The notes below the pieces were generated by a model. That model had not been told where the DNA came from. It ran no database searches and saw nothing but the letters and a program-made list of their open reading frames with translations. Made by a program: the position numbers and the translations under genes. Positions 18,906 through 26,862 of a stretch of 64,000 bases of DNA are shown here, piece after piece. The stretch comes from Collinsella sp. AF33-16. Its GTDB lineage: Bacteria > Actinomycetota > Coriobacteriia > Coriobacteriales > Coriobacteriaceae. Location: assembly GCF_003475325.1 (NCBI RefSeq), contig NZ_QRQC01000003.1, positions 1-64,000 on the forward strand, read 5' to 3'. Each line of letters opens with the position of its first letter. The stretch's first letter is position 1.

Positions 18906-20565
18906 GAAAGTTTGCTCCTTCCCGATCTTGTTTGCGCTGCTTGCCCTCCTGATCGGCACCTGCGCGGTTGTGTTCCCCGCTTCCGCGCAGGCCGCGCCGA
19001 CTTCGACCGGTTCCATCACGGTGAGCGGCACCGTGGCGAGCAGCTACGATGCCTACCAGATCTTTAGCGCCAACGTCGTCGACGGCGACAGCGACGCCAA
19101 GACCTTCACCGACCTTGTCTGGGCAAGCGACGCCGTGCGCGACGCCGCGCTGCCTGTGCTGCACAGCGCCGGCATGCCCAATTCCCAGACCACCGCGCAG
19201 AAAGCTGCCGAGTGGCTCAACACCGATTCCCACCTTACGGGCGCGCTGAGCGCACAGCTCGCTCGTTCCCTCCAGAGCTCTGGCGCCGTGTCCGTGGCCC
19301 TTAACGCGGGCACGGCGGCCAAGCTGCCTAGCGGCCAATGGCTCATCGTCGCCGACGACGACGCCATCGCCCAGGGCGAGGTCGGCACCGCGCCGATCAT
19401 GGCCCTGGTGGGCGGCGGCGCCGTCACTGTCAAGCCCAAGGCCGCGACCCCCAAGGTGTCCAAGCATGTGCTGGAGGACAGCACCGCCGCCTGGCAGAAG
19501 GCCGCCGACGCCACGGTCGCAGACGACCTGTACTGGCGTCTCTCTGCCACGGTCCCGGCCGGGCTCACCGCCTACGACACCTATGCGGTGCGGTTCGTCG
19601 ACACCATGGGCGCGGGGCTCGACCCCTCCAAGGTGGCCGCGAGCATGCGCGTGTACGTGGCGGCGGGCGCGGACGGCGGCTTCGACGCCGTCTCGGCCGA
19701 CAAGGACGGCCGCGTCGGCACCGAGCCCGCGAAGGGTTGGACCGACATCACGGCCCAGTGCGCCACCAAGATAGCGGCGGACGGAACCTTCACCGTGCGC
19801 ACCGGCGACCTGATCGCCGCGCTCGGCGGGGCCGACGCCTTCACCGCGGGCGCCCGCGTGGTCGCCGTGTACAACGCGCCGCTCAACAGCGCATGCAACC
19901 ACGGCATCGCGAAGGGCAACCCCAACGAGGCCTACCTGTGCTACCCGCGCTCTCCCTTTGCCGACCAGTCCGGCGACGCCGGCTTCACCCGCACGCCGAG
20001 CGACGACGCGTGCGCCTACACCTGGGATCTCGCGCTCACCAAGCGCAGCAGCGACGGCGACAAGCCGCTTGCCGGGGCGGTCCTGAGCATCGCCGACGAC
20101 CGCGGTCGCACGCTGGCGGCCGACGGCACGTGGGATGCGGAGGGCAAGGCCACCGTCACCACGGGCGAGGACGGCCGCGTGACCGTCTCGGGCGTGGACT
20201 CGGGCAAGCTGGAGGTCTGCGAGCTCAAGGCGCCCAAGGGCTACACCGCCTTTGAGGGCACGCGCTGCGTGACGGTCAAGGCCGAGAGCCTGGACGTCGA
20301 CCAGGTGGCCGCCGCCAAGCCCAAACTCACCATTACGGCCGAGTCGCCCCTGCGCGCCGACAGCGCGGACGGGTCGACGGGCAGCCTGGAGGCGTCGCTC
20401 ATCAACACGCCCACCGGCACACCCCCTAGCATTACCACCGGAGGCTTTATGCCCTCGACTGGCGATATGGCAATGTACGCCGCGGCCGCTGCAGCGGTCG
20501 CCGGAGCTGCACTGATCGTGGTCGCGCTCCTGGTCAAGCGGGGAGGTGGCAGCCATAAAGAGTAG
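18898..20565 (+). CDS. Sortase-anchored pilin subunit (SpaH/EbpB-like)
   Basis: This is a 555-residue secreted pilin. The signal peptide ends near AQA (about residue 30). The region from KLPSGQWLIVADDD to VKPKAATPKVSKHVLED and the following domain resemble the SpaH/EbpB fimbrial backbone family. A Cna-B-like domain (LAGAVLSIADD and LEVCELKAPKGYT) follows, and Lys and Glu residues there could form internal isopeptide bonds. The sorting signal is MPSTG rather than LPxTG, then a hydrophobic helix and a basic tail. The start is GTG at 18898 with a GGAGGC site; the stop of the adhesin lies inside the overlap. The codon use is much more GC-rich than in either neighbour, which suggests a mosaic origin of the operon. 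Confidence 0.86.
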   Translation: MNKKVCSFPILFALLALLIGTCAVVFPASAQAAPTSTGSITVSGTVASSYDAYQIFSANVVDGDSDAKTFTDLVWASDAVRDAALPVLHSAGMPNSQTTAQKAAEWLNTDSHLTGALSAQLARSLQSSGAVSVALNAGTAAKLPSGQWLIVADDDAIAQGEVGTAPIMALVGGGAVTVKPKAATPKVSKHVLEDSTAAWQKAADATVADDLYWRLSATVPAGLTAYDTYAVRFVDTMGAGLDPSKVAASMRVYVAAGADGGFDAVSADKDGRVGTEPAKGWTDITAQCATKIAADGTFTVRTGDLIAALGGADAFTAGARVVAVYNAPLNSACNHGIAKGNPNEAYLCYPRSPFADQSGDAGFTRTPSDDACAYTWDLALTKRSSDGDKPLAGAVLSIADDRGRTLAADGTWDAEGKATVTTGEDGRVTVSGVDSGKLEVCELKAPKGYTAFEGTRCVTVKAESLDVDQVAAAKPKLTITAESPLRADSADGSTGSLEASLINTPTGTPPSITTGGFMPSTGDMAMYAAAAAAVAGAALIVVALLVKRGGGSHKE

Positions 20566-20673
20566 CTGGCAGCCCCACAGAGAGCGGGGCGAGACGTAGC
20601 GAAGTAGATGCTAAGACACAGACAGATGATGATCGATCGAATGAGAATCAAACGGAAAACGGAGGAAAAGAAG

Positions 20674-22485
20674 ATGAGCATGAGCAAGAACATCGCACGC
20701 CTGGCAGTAACCGCCGGCCTCACGGCAGCGCTGAGCTTCGGCGGAGTTATGGCGCCGGTGACCATGGCGTTTGCGGCGGAGGGCGGCAATAGCATCATAA
20801 TCAGCCAGGTCGAGGGTAACGAGAGCACCAAGTTCAAGGCATACCAGATCTTTAAGGCTACGGTGACCGACGCTGAAAACGGCGGCAAGACCGCTCAGAA
20901 CATCACGTGGGCAAGCGATACGGTTGGCGAGAAGGTGATTGATGCCATTACGAAAGACTGGAAGGGTTATGGCAGCTTGGAGGCTAAGGACCAGCTGTCT
21001 GACAGTCCTACGGCCCAGGAAGTAGCCGACTTCCTCATGGCACATGCGGGTTCCACTACTGCAGGATCAACATCGACTGATGGAACGCGAATCGCTACCA
21101 ACAATGTTCTCTACGCAGTTGCGAATGCCGTTAAGAGTGAGAAACCTGCCGCGACCAACATCCCTACTGGTAATTCTTGGACTCCTGATCAGGCGCATGG
21201 CAACGGTTACTACCTGTTTGTGACCAGCGATCTCGATTCGACCAAGCCGAACACTGGCACGTCCCCGATCTTTGCAGTCGTGGGCGGTAGCGCCGTAACT
21301 GTCCATGAGAAGACCAGCATCCCCACGGTTGAGAAAAAGATCCTCGATGATTCTAAGGTGAAGGGCGGTGACATTACCGGCGAGACTGACTGGGTGGACG
21401 CTGCCGACTCCCAAGTTGGCCAGGAAGTGAACTATAGGCTTACCGGTACGATTGCAGATAACTACGCCAGCTATGACTCCTATTCCTACAAGTTCACGGA
21501 TCAGCTGTCGGCCGGTCTCGACTACATCGAGGGCTCGCTCAGCGTTTATGCACTGAATAATGGTGTATATACCAAGATCGATTCGACTAGCTACAATGTG
21601 ACTAACCCCTCTGGCTCTAGTCGTGACCTGGTAGTCAATTTTAATAAGGGCGAAAAGGGCTTGAAGTCGGCCACTGCGAAAAATGGCGAAGAGCTTACGA
21701 TTGATGGGAAGACTGAAATCGTCGTTTTCTACAGGGCGAGGCTCAACGCAAGCGCGATTATTGCGGGTGCAAACAACCAGCTGAATGGCAACCCCAACAC
21801 CGTTACGCTCGAGTATTCTAACAACCCCATGTCAGGTGGCACTGGCACCTCGGAGTCCGATACGGTCAAGGACTACACCTACGGTCTCAAGATCAACAAG
21901 GTTGACCTTGGCACTGAGAAGGCGCTGAAAGGTGCTAAGTTCACCATCGCAGCTGGTGACACAACTAACGGTGACGAGAACAGCGCAAACGTTAAATATG
22001 TCAATAGTGACGGCACTTTGAGCGACAGCAAGGTTGAGCTTTCGATGGACCCCGATGGTGTCATTACGCTTACCGGTCTCGATGCTGGCGTCTATACGGT
22101 CACGGAAACTTCTGCTCCCGATGGTTACACCAAGGTCGAACCCTTCACCTTCGAGATCAAGCCGACCATGAACGCCAATGATCCGGACGCTGGTCTTACT
22201 GCGCTCTCTGGCACGCTTGATAGCAAGAACCAGAGTGACAAGATCATCGCTGGCCTTACCGATAGGAATGTCGGTGATAACAAGCTAGCGGCGCAGACCG
22301 GCTCGGAGAAGGACACCGATGGCTACTTCAACATCACCGTTGGCGATACCAAGCAGGTTGGCCTTCCCCTCACCGGCCTTAACGGCGTGACGTTCACTTG
22401 GATCGCTGGTGGCGCGGTGCTGTGCATCGGCGTGGCGCACCTCATCCGCAGCCGTAAGCAGGCTGAGGAGTCCGAGCAGGAGTAA
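20674..22485 (+). CDS. Sortase-anchored major pilin (SpaA/FimA-like)
   Basis: This is a 603-residue secreted pilin. The signal peptide ends with AFAAEGG (about residue 30). Domains follow in the order N-terminal pilin domain (KFKAYQIFKATVT), SpaH/EbpB-like isopeptide domain (about 225-390), and a Cna-B/prealbumin-like domain at about 415-520 (LKGAKFTIAAG and TVTETSAPDGYT). The anchor is VGLPLTGLNG, hydrophobic helix, basic tail. It ends at a strong terminator, and the class C sortase expected to polymerise it is 2.8 kb downstream beyond an insertion. The ATG at 20674 has a GGAGGA site. It is the likely shaft subunit because of its length and canonical LPLTG motif. Confidence 0.87.
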   Translation: MSMSKNIARLAVTAGLTAALSFGGVMAPVTMAFAAEGGNSIIISQVEGNESTKFKAYQIFKATVTDAENGGKTAQNITWASDTVGEKVIDAITKDWKGYGSLEAKDQLSDSPTAQEVADFLMAHAGSTTAGSTSTDGTRIATNNVLYAVANAVKSEKPAATNIPTGNSWTPDQAHGNGYYLFVTSDLDSTKPNTGTSPIFAVVGGSAVTVHEKTSIPTVEKKILDDSKVKGGDITGETDWVDAADSQVGQEVNYRLTGTIADNYASYDSYSYKFTDQLSAGLDYIEGSLSVYALNNGVYTKIDSTSYNVTNPSGSSRDLVVNFNKGEKGLKSATAKNGEELTIDGKTEIVVFYRARLNASAIIAGANNQLNGNPNTVTLEYSNNPMSGGTGTSESDTVKDYTYGLKINKVDLGTEKALKGAKFTIAAGDTTNGDENSANVKYVNSDGTLSDSKVELSMDPDGVITLTGLDAGVYTVTETSAPDGYTKVEPFTFEIKPTMNANDPDAGLTALSGTLDSKNQSDKIIAGLTDRNVGDNKLAAQTGSEKDTDGYFNITVGDTKQVGLPLTGLNGVTFTWIAGGAVLCIGVAHLIRSRKQAEESEQE

Positions 22486-22585
22486 CGCTCGCTCACCCAT
22501 CCCTTTGGCAGGTGGGATGTGATGCCCATGAGACTTGCGGACACTTTTCTCGTCCATCCACGTTCTTGCTTTGCCATTCTCTTTT

Positions 22586-22623
22586 CGGGGCAGACTCCGC
22601 ACTGGAGTCTGCCCCGTTTTTTT
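22586..22623 (+). terminator. Intrinsic terminator after the major pilin
   Basis: A perfect 13-bp stem (22586-22598 with 22604-22616) is followed by seven or more T. It separates the pilin genes from the sortase, which must then use its own promoter or read-through. Confidence 0.92.
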
Positions 22624-22654
22624 GGATAACGCGGTCAGCCTCCATCGTCCGATG

Positions 22655-22910
22655 CGGGCACGTTCGTCATCGCGTTTCTTGACTCGTATGAGGTTCGGTT
22701 TAAGGTCCGTGGGCGCACGCGCGGTGCGGACGGTAGAAGACATTTGCGCCGCGCGTGCAAATTAAAATGCCCGGGGTTAGAGGCCCGGGCATTTAACAAC
22801 GTCGGAAACTGGTCGCCCGCGCTCCTAAGTACTTACGCGGGGTGCGTCGTTTCCTGTAGCAATTGTATCCCGAATCGCCCAGCCGATCCGGGATATTCTG
22901 AAAACGCAAA
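22655..22910 (+). pseudogene. Truncated copy of a 256-bp duplicated segment
   Basis: This segment aligns with 23133-23390 over about 256 bp with scattered substitutions. It contains the C-terminal two thirds of the micro-ORF found intact at 23093, but without its start, and the stop TAA is changed to TTA. A hairpin (22765-22775 with 22784-22794) follows in both copies. It is probably a decayed duplicate. Confidence 0.75.
22765..22794 (+). terminator. Terminator-like hairpin in duplicated segment, copy 1
   Basis: The stem AAATGCCCGGG/CCCGGGCATTT has an 8-base loop and is followed by AACAAC. Its counterpart is at 23244-23271. Confidence 0.55.
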
Positions 22911-23008
22911 CACGTCGGGCAAACCCGGACAATGCGGCCAGGCTCCGCTGGATGAGGGATTGTGTTTATAACTATCGAACAAATGTTTGCAATTATTGCG
23001 TTTACCAG

Positions 23009-23036
23009 CTGCGGGTGCATGCACTCGCAGTAAAAT
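23009..23036 (+). promoter_or_regulatory. Palindrome adjoining a -10-like box ahead of the micro-ORF
   Basis: A 22-nt near-perfect palindrome (23009-23030, 10 of 11 pairs) around GTGCATGCAC abuts TAAAAT (23031-23036). A repressor site is possible, but no convincing -35 is present. Confidence 0.35.
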
Positions 23037-23092
23037 GGCTTTGCGACGCATTCCGTGCGCGGGCGGCCGACGACTCGATCGGAGGTCACCAT

Positions 23093-23242
23093 ATGCTGAA
23101 ATTCCTTAACGCGCTCGCCGCCCTCGCGGCGGTGGGCTCGTTCGTCATCGCGTTTCTTGACTCGTATGAGGTTCGGTTTAAGGTCCGTAGGCGCACGCGC
23201 GGTGCGGACGGTAGAAGGCAGTTGCGCCGCAAGCGCAAATAA
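23093..23242 (+). CDS. 49-residue hydrophobic/basic micro-protein of unknown function
   Basis: The ATG at 23093 follows a good GGAGG site. The predicted protein begins with a hydrophobic helix (residues 3-21, LNALAALAAVGSFVIAF) and ends in an Arg/Lys-rich tail (RRQLRRKRK). One transmembrane segment plus a positive tail is reminiscent of small toxins, holin-like peptides or small membrane regulators, but no family is recognised. A truncated copy of the same frame lies 478 bases upstream, and a hairpin follows the stop. It sits within the pilus locus directly before the AbiE-like pair. Confidence 0.55.
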   Translation: MLKFLNALAALAAVGSFVIAFLDSYEVRFKVRRRTRGADGRRQLRRKRK

Positions 23243-23390
23243 GAATGCCCGGGGGTCGGATCCCGGGCATTTAACAAAAGCTGAAAACTAGGCCACCCGC
23301 GCTCCCAAACATTTACGCGGGATGCGTCGTTTTCTATTGACATTGTATCCCGAATCGCCCAGCCGATCTGGGACATTTTGAAAACTCAAA
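23133..23390 (+). repeat. Second, complete copy of the 256-bp duplicated segment
   Basis: It is a direct repeat of 22655-22910. It covers the 3' part of the micro-ORF, its hairpin (23244-23253 with 23262-23271) and a downstream block ending ATTTTGAAAACTCAAA. The AbiE-like genes begin at once after it, so the duplication may be tied to their insertion. Confidence 0.75.
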
Positions 23391-23472
23391 TATGGGCTTA
23401 GGCGCGAACGGAATCTCGTTAATTCCGAAAATTATGTATAATTCCAATATAAACTGGAATCGAACGAAAATA

Positions 23473-24441
23473 ATGGAAATGAACGAAGCGCTAATCTACT
23501 TACAAGAAGCACTAGGCCTCTCCGCCAAGGCCAGAACTTGGCCTGGATCCGCACGCTTGCCGCTGTATCTGCGGGCGATTGAGGTCCGCGCTGTTGACGC
23601 AAACGGGTTTTCGTTTTTGCTTGCAAGTTTGCCTACTGGCGTCGGGCTTCCCGAGGCTAAGAGGGTCTATAGTCAGCTAGCCTTGCGTGCGGAGACTCCT
23701 GTTGTCGTTTCGTTTCCTGATGCCGATGCACGTCAGCGCAAAGCATTGGTCGCACAAGGGATTCCGTTTGTTTGCCCCGGCAGACAGGCTTTTCTTCCAT
23801 TTATGGGCACGGCCTGTACGGAGAGGGGCAGTGTCCGGTTTCGCAATCACGCGACCAAGATGTCACCCAACGCGCAGGCTGCCGCAATCTGGGGAGCAGC
23901 CCAGGAGCCATATCGTCCCTATGACCTTTGTCGTGCGCTTGGGATCTCGGCAAGCCGCGCGAGTGAGGCCATAACCGAGCTTGTTGACAGGGGGCTCGCG
24001 AGACGCGAGCGTCGCGAGCGACGTGTCTTCGTGTTCCCTGTTGCCGTTGATCTTCTGCTCAGCGAGCACATGGCAGAGCTCTCCTCGCCTGTCTCGAAGG
24101 TCTTTTTTACAAGGAAGACGCAGCAGATCGACTATCTTGTTGACGCCGGGGAGACGGCGCTCGCTGCGCGTTCGATGCTCGCTGCGCCGGGCATGGAACA
24201 AAAGGCCGTCTTAAGAAGTGCATGGCGTCAACTGAGCGACCTCGAAGTCGCAGACGGGGAGTTGCCGGATAACGAGACGGCGATGATCCAAGTGTGGCGC
24301 TATGCACCCGTGTTTGCCGACTCCTCCCGTGTCGACAACATTTCGCTTGCGCTATCTTTGGCGGCAATCGACGATGAGCGAATTCAGCTCGAAGTCGATC
24401 GCATGTTTGGAAAGGAATATCCATGGCAAGAAGCGCTGTAG
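23473..24441 (+). CDS. AbiEi-like antitoxin/transcriptional regulator (probable)
   Basis: This is a protein of about 322 residues with a winged-helix DNA-binding region near residues 135-180 (PYDLCRALGISASRASEAITELVDRGLARRE shows the two helices and wing start). The N-terminal portion is a compact domain I cannot name. Its stop overlaps the start of an AbiEii-like nucleotidyltransferase by 19 bases, the organisation of type IV AbiE toxin-antitoxin pairs in which the first gene is a DNA-binding antitoxin. ATG codons at 23473 and 23479 are both possible; a frame opening at 23392 reads across the promoter. A TATAAT lies at 23437-23442. Regulator identity is inferred mainly from context. Confidence 0.6.
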   Translation: MEMNEALIYLQEALGLSAKARTWPGSARLPLYLRAIEVRAVDANGFSFLLASLPTGVGLPEAKRVYSQLALRAETPVVVSFPDADARQRKALVAQGIPFVCPGRQAFLPFMGTACTERGSVRFRNHATKMSPNAQAAAIWGAAQEPYRPYDLCRALGISASRASEAITELVDRGLARRERRERRVFVFPVAVDLLLSEHMAELSSPVSKVFFTRKTQQIDYLVDAGETALAARSMLAAPGMEQKAVLRSAWRQLSDLEVADGELPDNETAMIQVWRYAPVFADSSRVDNISLALSLAAIDDERIQLEVDRMFGKEYPWQEAL

Positions 24442-25196
24442 AAGGTCTCCAAGAATTTCAGCAGCATATGCAAGAAGCTGAAGGATCGTATGCCCTTATC
24501 GGCGGCACGGCATGCGACATTTTGCTCGCGGAGGCGGGGCTTTCATTCAGGGCGACTCACGATTTTGATGTGGTAATTGTCGCCGATGATCGGTTGCCTC
24601 AGACGGCAGAAGCCATATGGACTTTGGTGCGTGATGGCGGCTACCGCTGCGGCTGGGGCGAAGGTAAAGGCTTATGTTTTTATCGGTTTACAGAGCCAAA
24701 GAGGCCGGGTTACCCCCATATGATCGAGCTCTTCGCGAAGTGCCCCGACTTTCTAAAGGGTCGTGAGGGGATTGATGTGGCGCCAATTCACGTTGATGAA
24801 AACATAAGCAGTCTTTCGGCAATTTTGTTAGACGATGCTTACTACAGCTTGTTCCTTCAGGGAATTCGGACCGTAGGCGGCGTTTCGGTCCTGGGCACGG
24901 AATACATTGTCCCGTTCAAAGCGAAGGCGTATCTCGACCTAAAAGCTAGAAGGGAAGCGGGGGAGAACGTTGATTCGAAGAAGGTAAAAAAGCATAAACG
25001 CGATGCGCTGAGGCTTGCTCAGCTGCTTGGCGAGTCGGAAGGTGTCGACCTGGGCGGAGAACTGAAGGACGATATGCTTGCGTTTGTTAAAGATTGCGAG
25101 GTGGGCGACGTCAATCTGAAACAGATTGGGGTTGCGGGCGTAACGATGGCGCAGTTGCTCGAGACGATGAAAGCAACATATGGCTTGATTGGTTGA
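24423..25196 (+). CDS. AbiEii-like nucleotidyltransferase (probable toxin)
   Basis: This is a 257-residue protein. Its N-terminus reads YALIGGTACDILL, then THDFDVVIV, which is the GG...DxD signature of the nucleotidyltransferase fold used by AbiEii/MenT toxins. The later segment KKVKKHKRDALRLAQLL matches the helical part that carries the conserved Lys and Asp of the family. Related toxins block growth by modifying RNA and protect against phage or stabilise DNA. It is translationally coupled to the upstream regulator gene. The pair lies between the pilin genes and the pilin sortase, an unusual place for a TA module. Confidence 0.7.
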   Translation: MARSAVEGLQEFQQHMQEAEGSYALIGGTACDILLAEAGLSFRATHDFDVVIVADDRLPQTAEAIWTLVRDGGYRCGWGEGKGLCFYRFTEPKRPGYPHMIELFAKCPDFLKGREGIDVAPIHVDENISSLSAILLDDAYYSLFLQGIRTVGGVSVLGTEYIVPFKAKAYLDLKARREAGENVDSKKVKKHKRDALRLAQLLGESEGVDLGGELKDDMLAFVKDCEVGDVNLKQIGVAGVTMAQLLETMKATYGLIG

Positions 25197-25307
25197 GTGG
25201 GGCTACGTGGCCCGGACGGTGCAGTCAAGCTGCGTTGTCCGGCGCGGAGGCTCGCTAATCGGCTATTATTTGTTTAGACAACCTGAGTTGTAGAGGAGTG
25301 ACCGGCG

Positions 25308-26246
25308 ATGGTGCAGGGCGCCAAACATATGAAGAGCAATAACGCCGCGGCCAACGGTGGCTCAAGCCCTCAGCCCAAACCTCAACCAAAGCCCAAGCGC
25401 CGTCGCAAGCGACTGCCGCGCTGGGCCGACCGGCTCATCACCATCGTCATCATCCTTATTGGCGTGGGCCTTATGACCTGGCCGTGGATCTTGGACCGGC
25501 TCGAGGCCTCGGGCGTGTTCAACCAGATCAGCACCGTGTCCAGCACCGTGGACGCGCTATCTGCCGAGGAGCGCGAGCGCATCCTGCTCCAGGCGCGCTC
25601 CTTTAACGAGCAGCTGGCGGGCGAGGCCACCGAGCTCCCCGCCGACCAGATCGAGCCCTACGCTCAGCAGCTCATTTTTGACCGCGACCCCATGATGAGC
25701 TGGGTCGAGATCCCCTCCATCGACGTGAGTATGCCCATCTACCACGGCACGAGCGAAGAAGTCCTTATGGCGGGCGTCGGCCACCTGGAGGGCACGAGCC
25801 TGCCGGTGGGCGGCACCTCGACGCATTGCGTGCTTACCGCGCACTCGGGCATGCGCAACCTGAGCATGTTCGACGACATTCACTCGCTGGAGCCCGGCGA
25901 CCTGGTGCTGCTGCACACCATGAACAAGACGCTTGCCTACAAGATGGTGGATTCCGAGGTGGTGCTGCCCGAGGAGATGGAGTCGCTGACCATCGAGCCC
26001 GGCGCCGACAAGGTGACGCTCGTCACCTGCACGCCCTACGGCGTGAACGACCATCGCCTGCTGGTGCATTGCGTGCGCACCAAGTACAACAAGAAGGATG
26101 TCGACAAGCAAAAGTCGCTGGCCGGCCGCCACTGGGGCAAGCGCGAGTTTGCCGTGCTCATCGTGGTCGTAGCCATTGTGCTGTTGCTGCTGGACATCGT
26201 GATCCACGCGATCCGCAAGCGCCGCAAGACCAAGGCCTCGGCATAA
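25308..26246 (+). CDS. Class C (pilin-polymerising) sortase
   Basis: This is a 312-residue membrane transpeptidase that links pilin subunits into a shaft. A basic N-terminus precedes one membrane helix (about residues 44-64). The catalytic domain shows His182 region LTAHSGM, the nucleophile in TLVTCTPYG, and Arg in NDHRLLVHC, the order required for sortases. A C-terminal second membrane helix (VLIVVVAIVLLLLDIVI) is typical of class C. The ATG at 25308 has a GAGGAG site. It lies in the same direction as the three pilin genes but is separated from them by a terminator, a duplication and an AbiE-like pair, so its expression may be decoupled. Confidence 0.92.
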   Translation: MVQGAKHMKSNNAAANGGSSPQPKPQPKPKRRRKRLPRWADRLITIVIILIGVGLMTWPWILDRLEASGVFNQISTVSSTVDALSAEERERILLQARSFNEQLAGEATELPADQIEPYAQQLIFDRDPMMSWVEIPSIDVSMPIYHGTSEEVLMAGVGHLEGTSLPVGGTSTHCVLTAHSGMRNLSMFDDIHSLEPGDLVLLHTMNKTLAYKMVDSEVVLPEEMESLTIEPGADKVTLVTCTPYGVNDHRLLVHCVRTKYNKKDVDKQKSLAGRHWGKREFAVLIVVVAIVLLLLDIVIHAIRKRRKTKASA

Positions 26247-26260
26247 GGCATTCTTCAGAA

Positions 26261-26292
26261 CCACCACAAAGGGGACAGGCACTTTTGTGGTG
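26261..26292 (+). terminator. Repeated hairpin, family 2, copy 4
   Basis: The stem CACCACAAA/TTTGTGGTG (26262-26270 with 26284-26292) lies 15 bases after the sortase stop. The T run seen in other copies is missing, so its strength as a terminator is doubtful. A family-1 palindrome begins 14 bases later. Confidence 0.65.
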
Positions 26293-26305
26293 CTCGTGGC
26301 TTTCA

Positions 26306-26368
26306 AACCATCACAACATTCGATGAAAATCTCGATTTTGGCGAAAAGCGTCGAATGTTGTGATGGTT
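26306..26368 (-). repeat. 63-bp palindromic repeat, family 1, copy 4
   Basis: It has the same 17-nt arms; the spacer is close to copy 3 and inverted relative to copies 1 and 2. It lies between the sortase gene and gatC. Confidence 0.88.
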
Positions 26369-26550
26369 TTCGTTGTGGACGAGATGGTTTTCGCTATGGA
26401 CGGTGCGGTTTCGCTGCAGAACCGCCAGCCCGCCGCCTGCCAACCCGCCGTCCTCGTTACGTTTTCGCTGCATTTGGGTAAAGCACCTGCTCCAAGCGGC
26501 GTTGCCTTGTATACTAGAGCGGTTTATCTGTTATGCGGAAGGGAGCGCCT

Positions 26551-26862
26551 ATGGCACTCAGCGAGAAAGACGTGCGCGACATCGCCGAGTACGCAAAGAT
26601 CGCACTGACCGATGACGAGCTCACCCAGATGACGTCCTACATGAACGACGCCGTCCAGATGCTCGAGCCTGTCTTGCAATATGACTTACCCGACGTGGAG
26701 CCCACGTTCCATCCCATCGGAAGCCTGTCCAACGTGATGGGCGATGACCTGCGCGAGCCCGAGCGCGACCTGCCGCTCGACATTGCGCTCGAAAACGCCG
26801 GCAGCGCGCGCGACCGCTACTTCCGCGTGCCGTCCATTTTGGGAGAGGGGGAGAGCGAGTAA
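26551..26862 (+). CDS. gatC: Asp/Glu-tRNA amidotransferase subunit C
   Basis: This 103-residue small subunit stabilises the GatCAB complex, which converts misacylated Glu-tRNA(Gln) and Asp-tRNA(Asn) to the correct amide forms. It has the GatC pattern VRDIAEYAKIALTDDEL near the N-terminus and the PTFHPIG segment later. A GGAAGGGA site precedes the ATG at 26551; the in-frame ATG at 26533 lacks one. Its stop overlaps the gatA start by one base, showing translational coupling. Confidence 0.93.
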   Translation: MALSEKDVRDIAEYAKIALTDDELTQMTSYMNDAVQMLEPVLQYDLPDVEPTFHPIGSLSNVMGDDLREPERDLPLDIALENAGSARDRYFRVPSILGEGESE

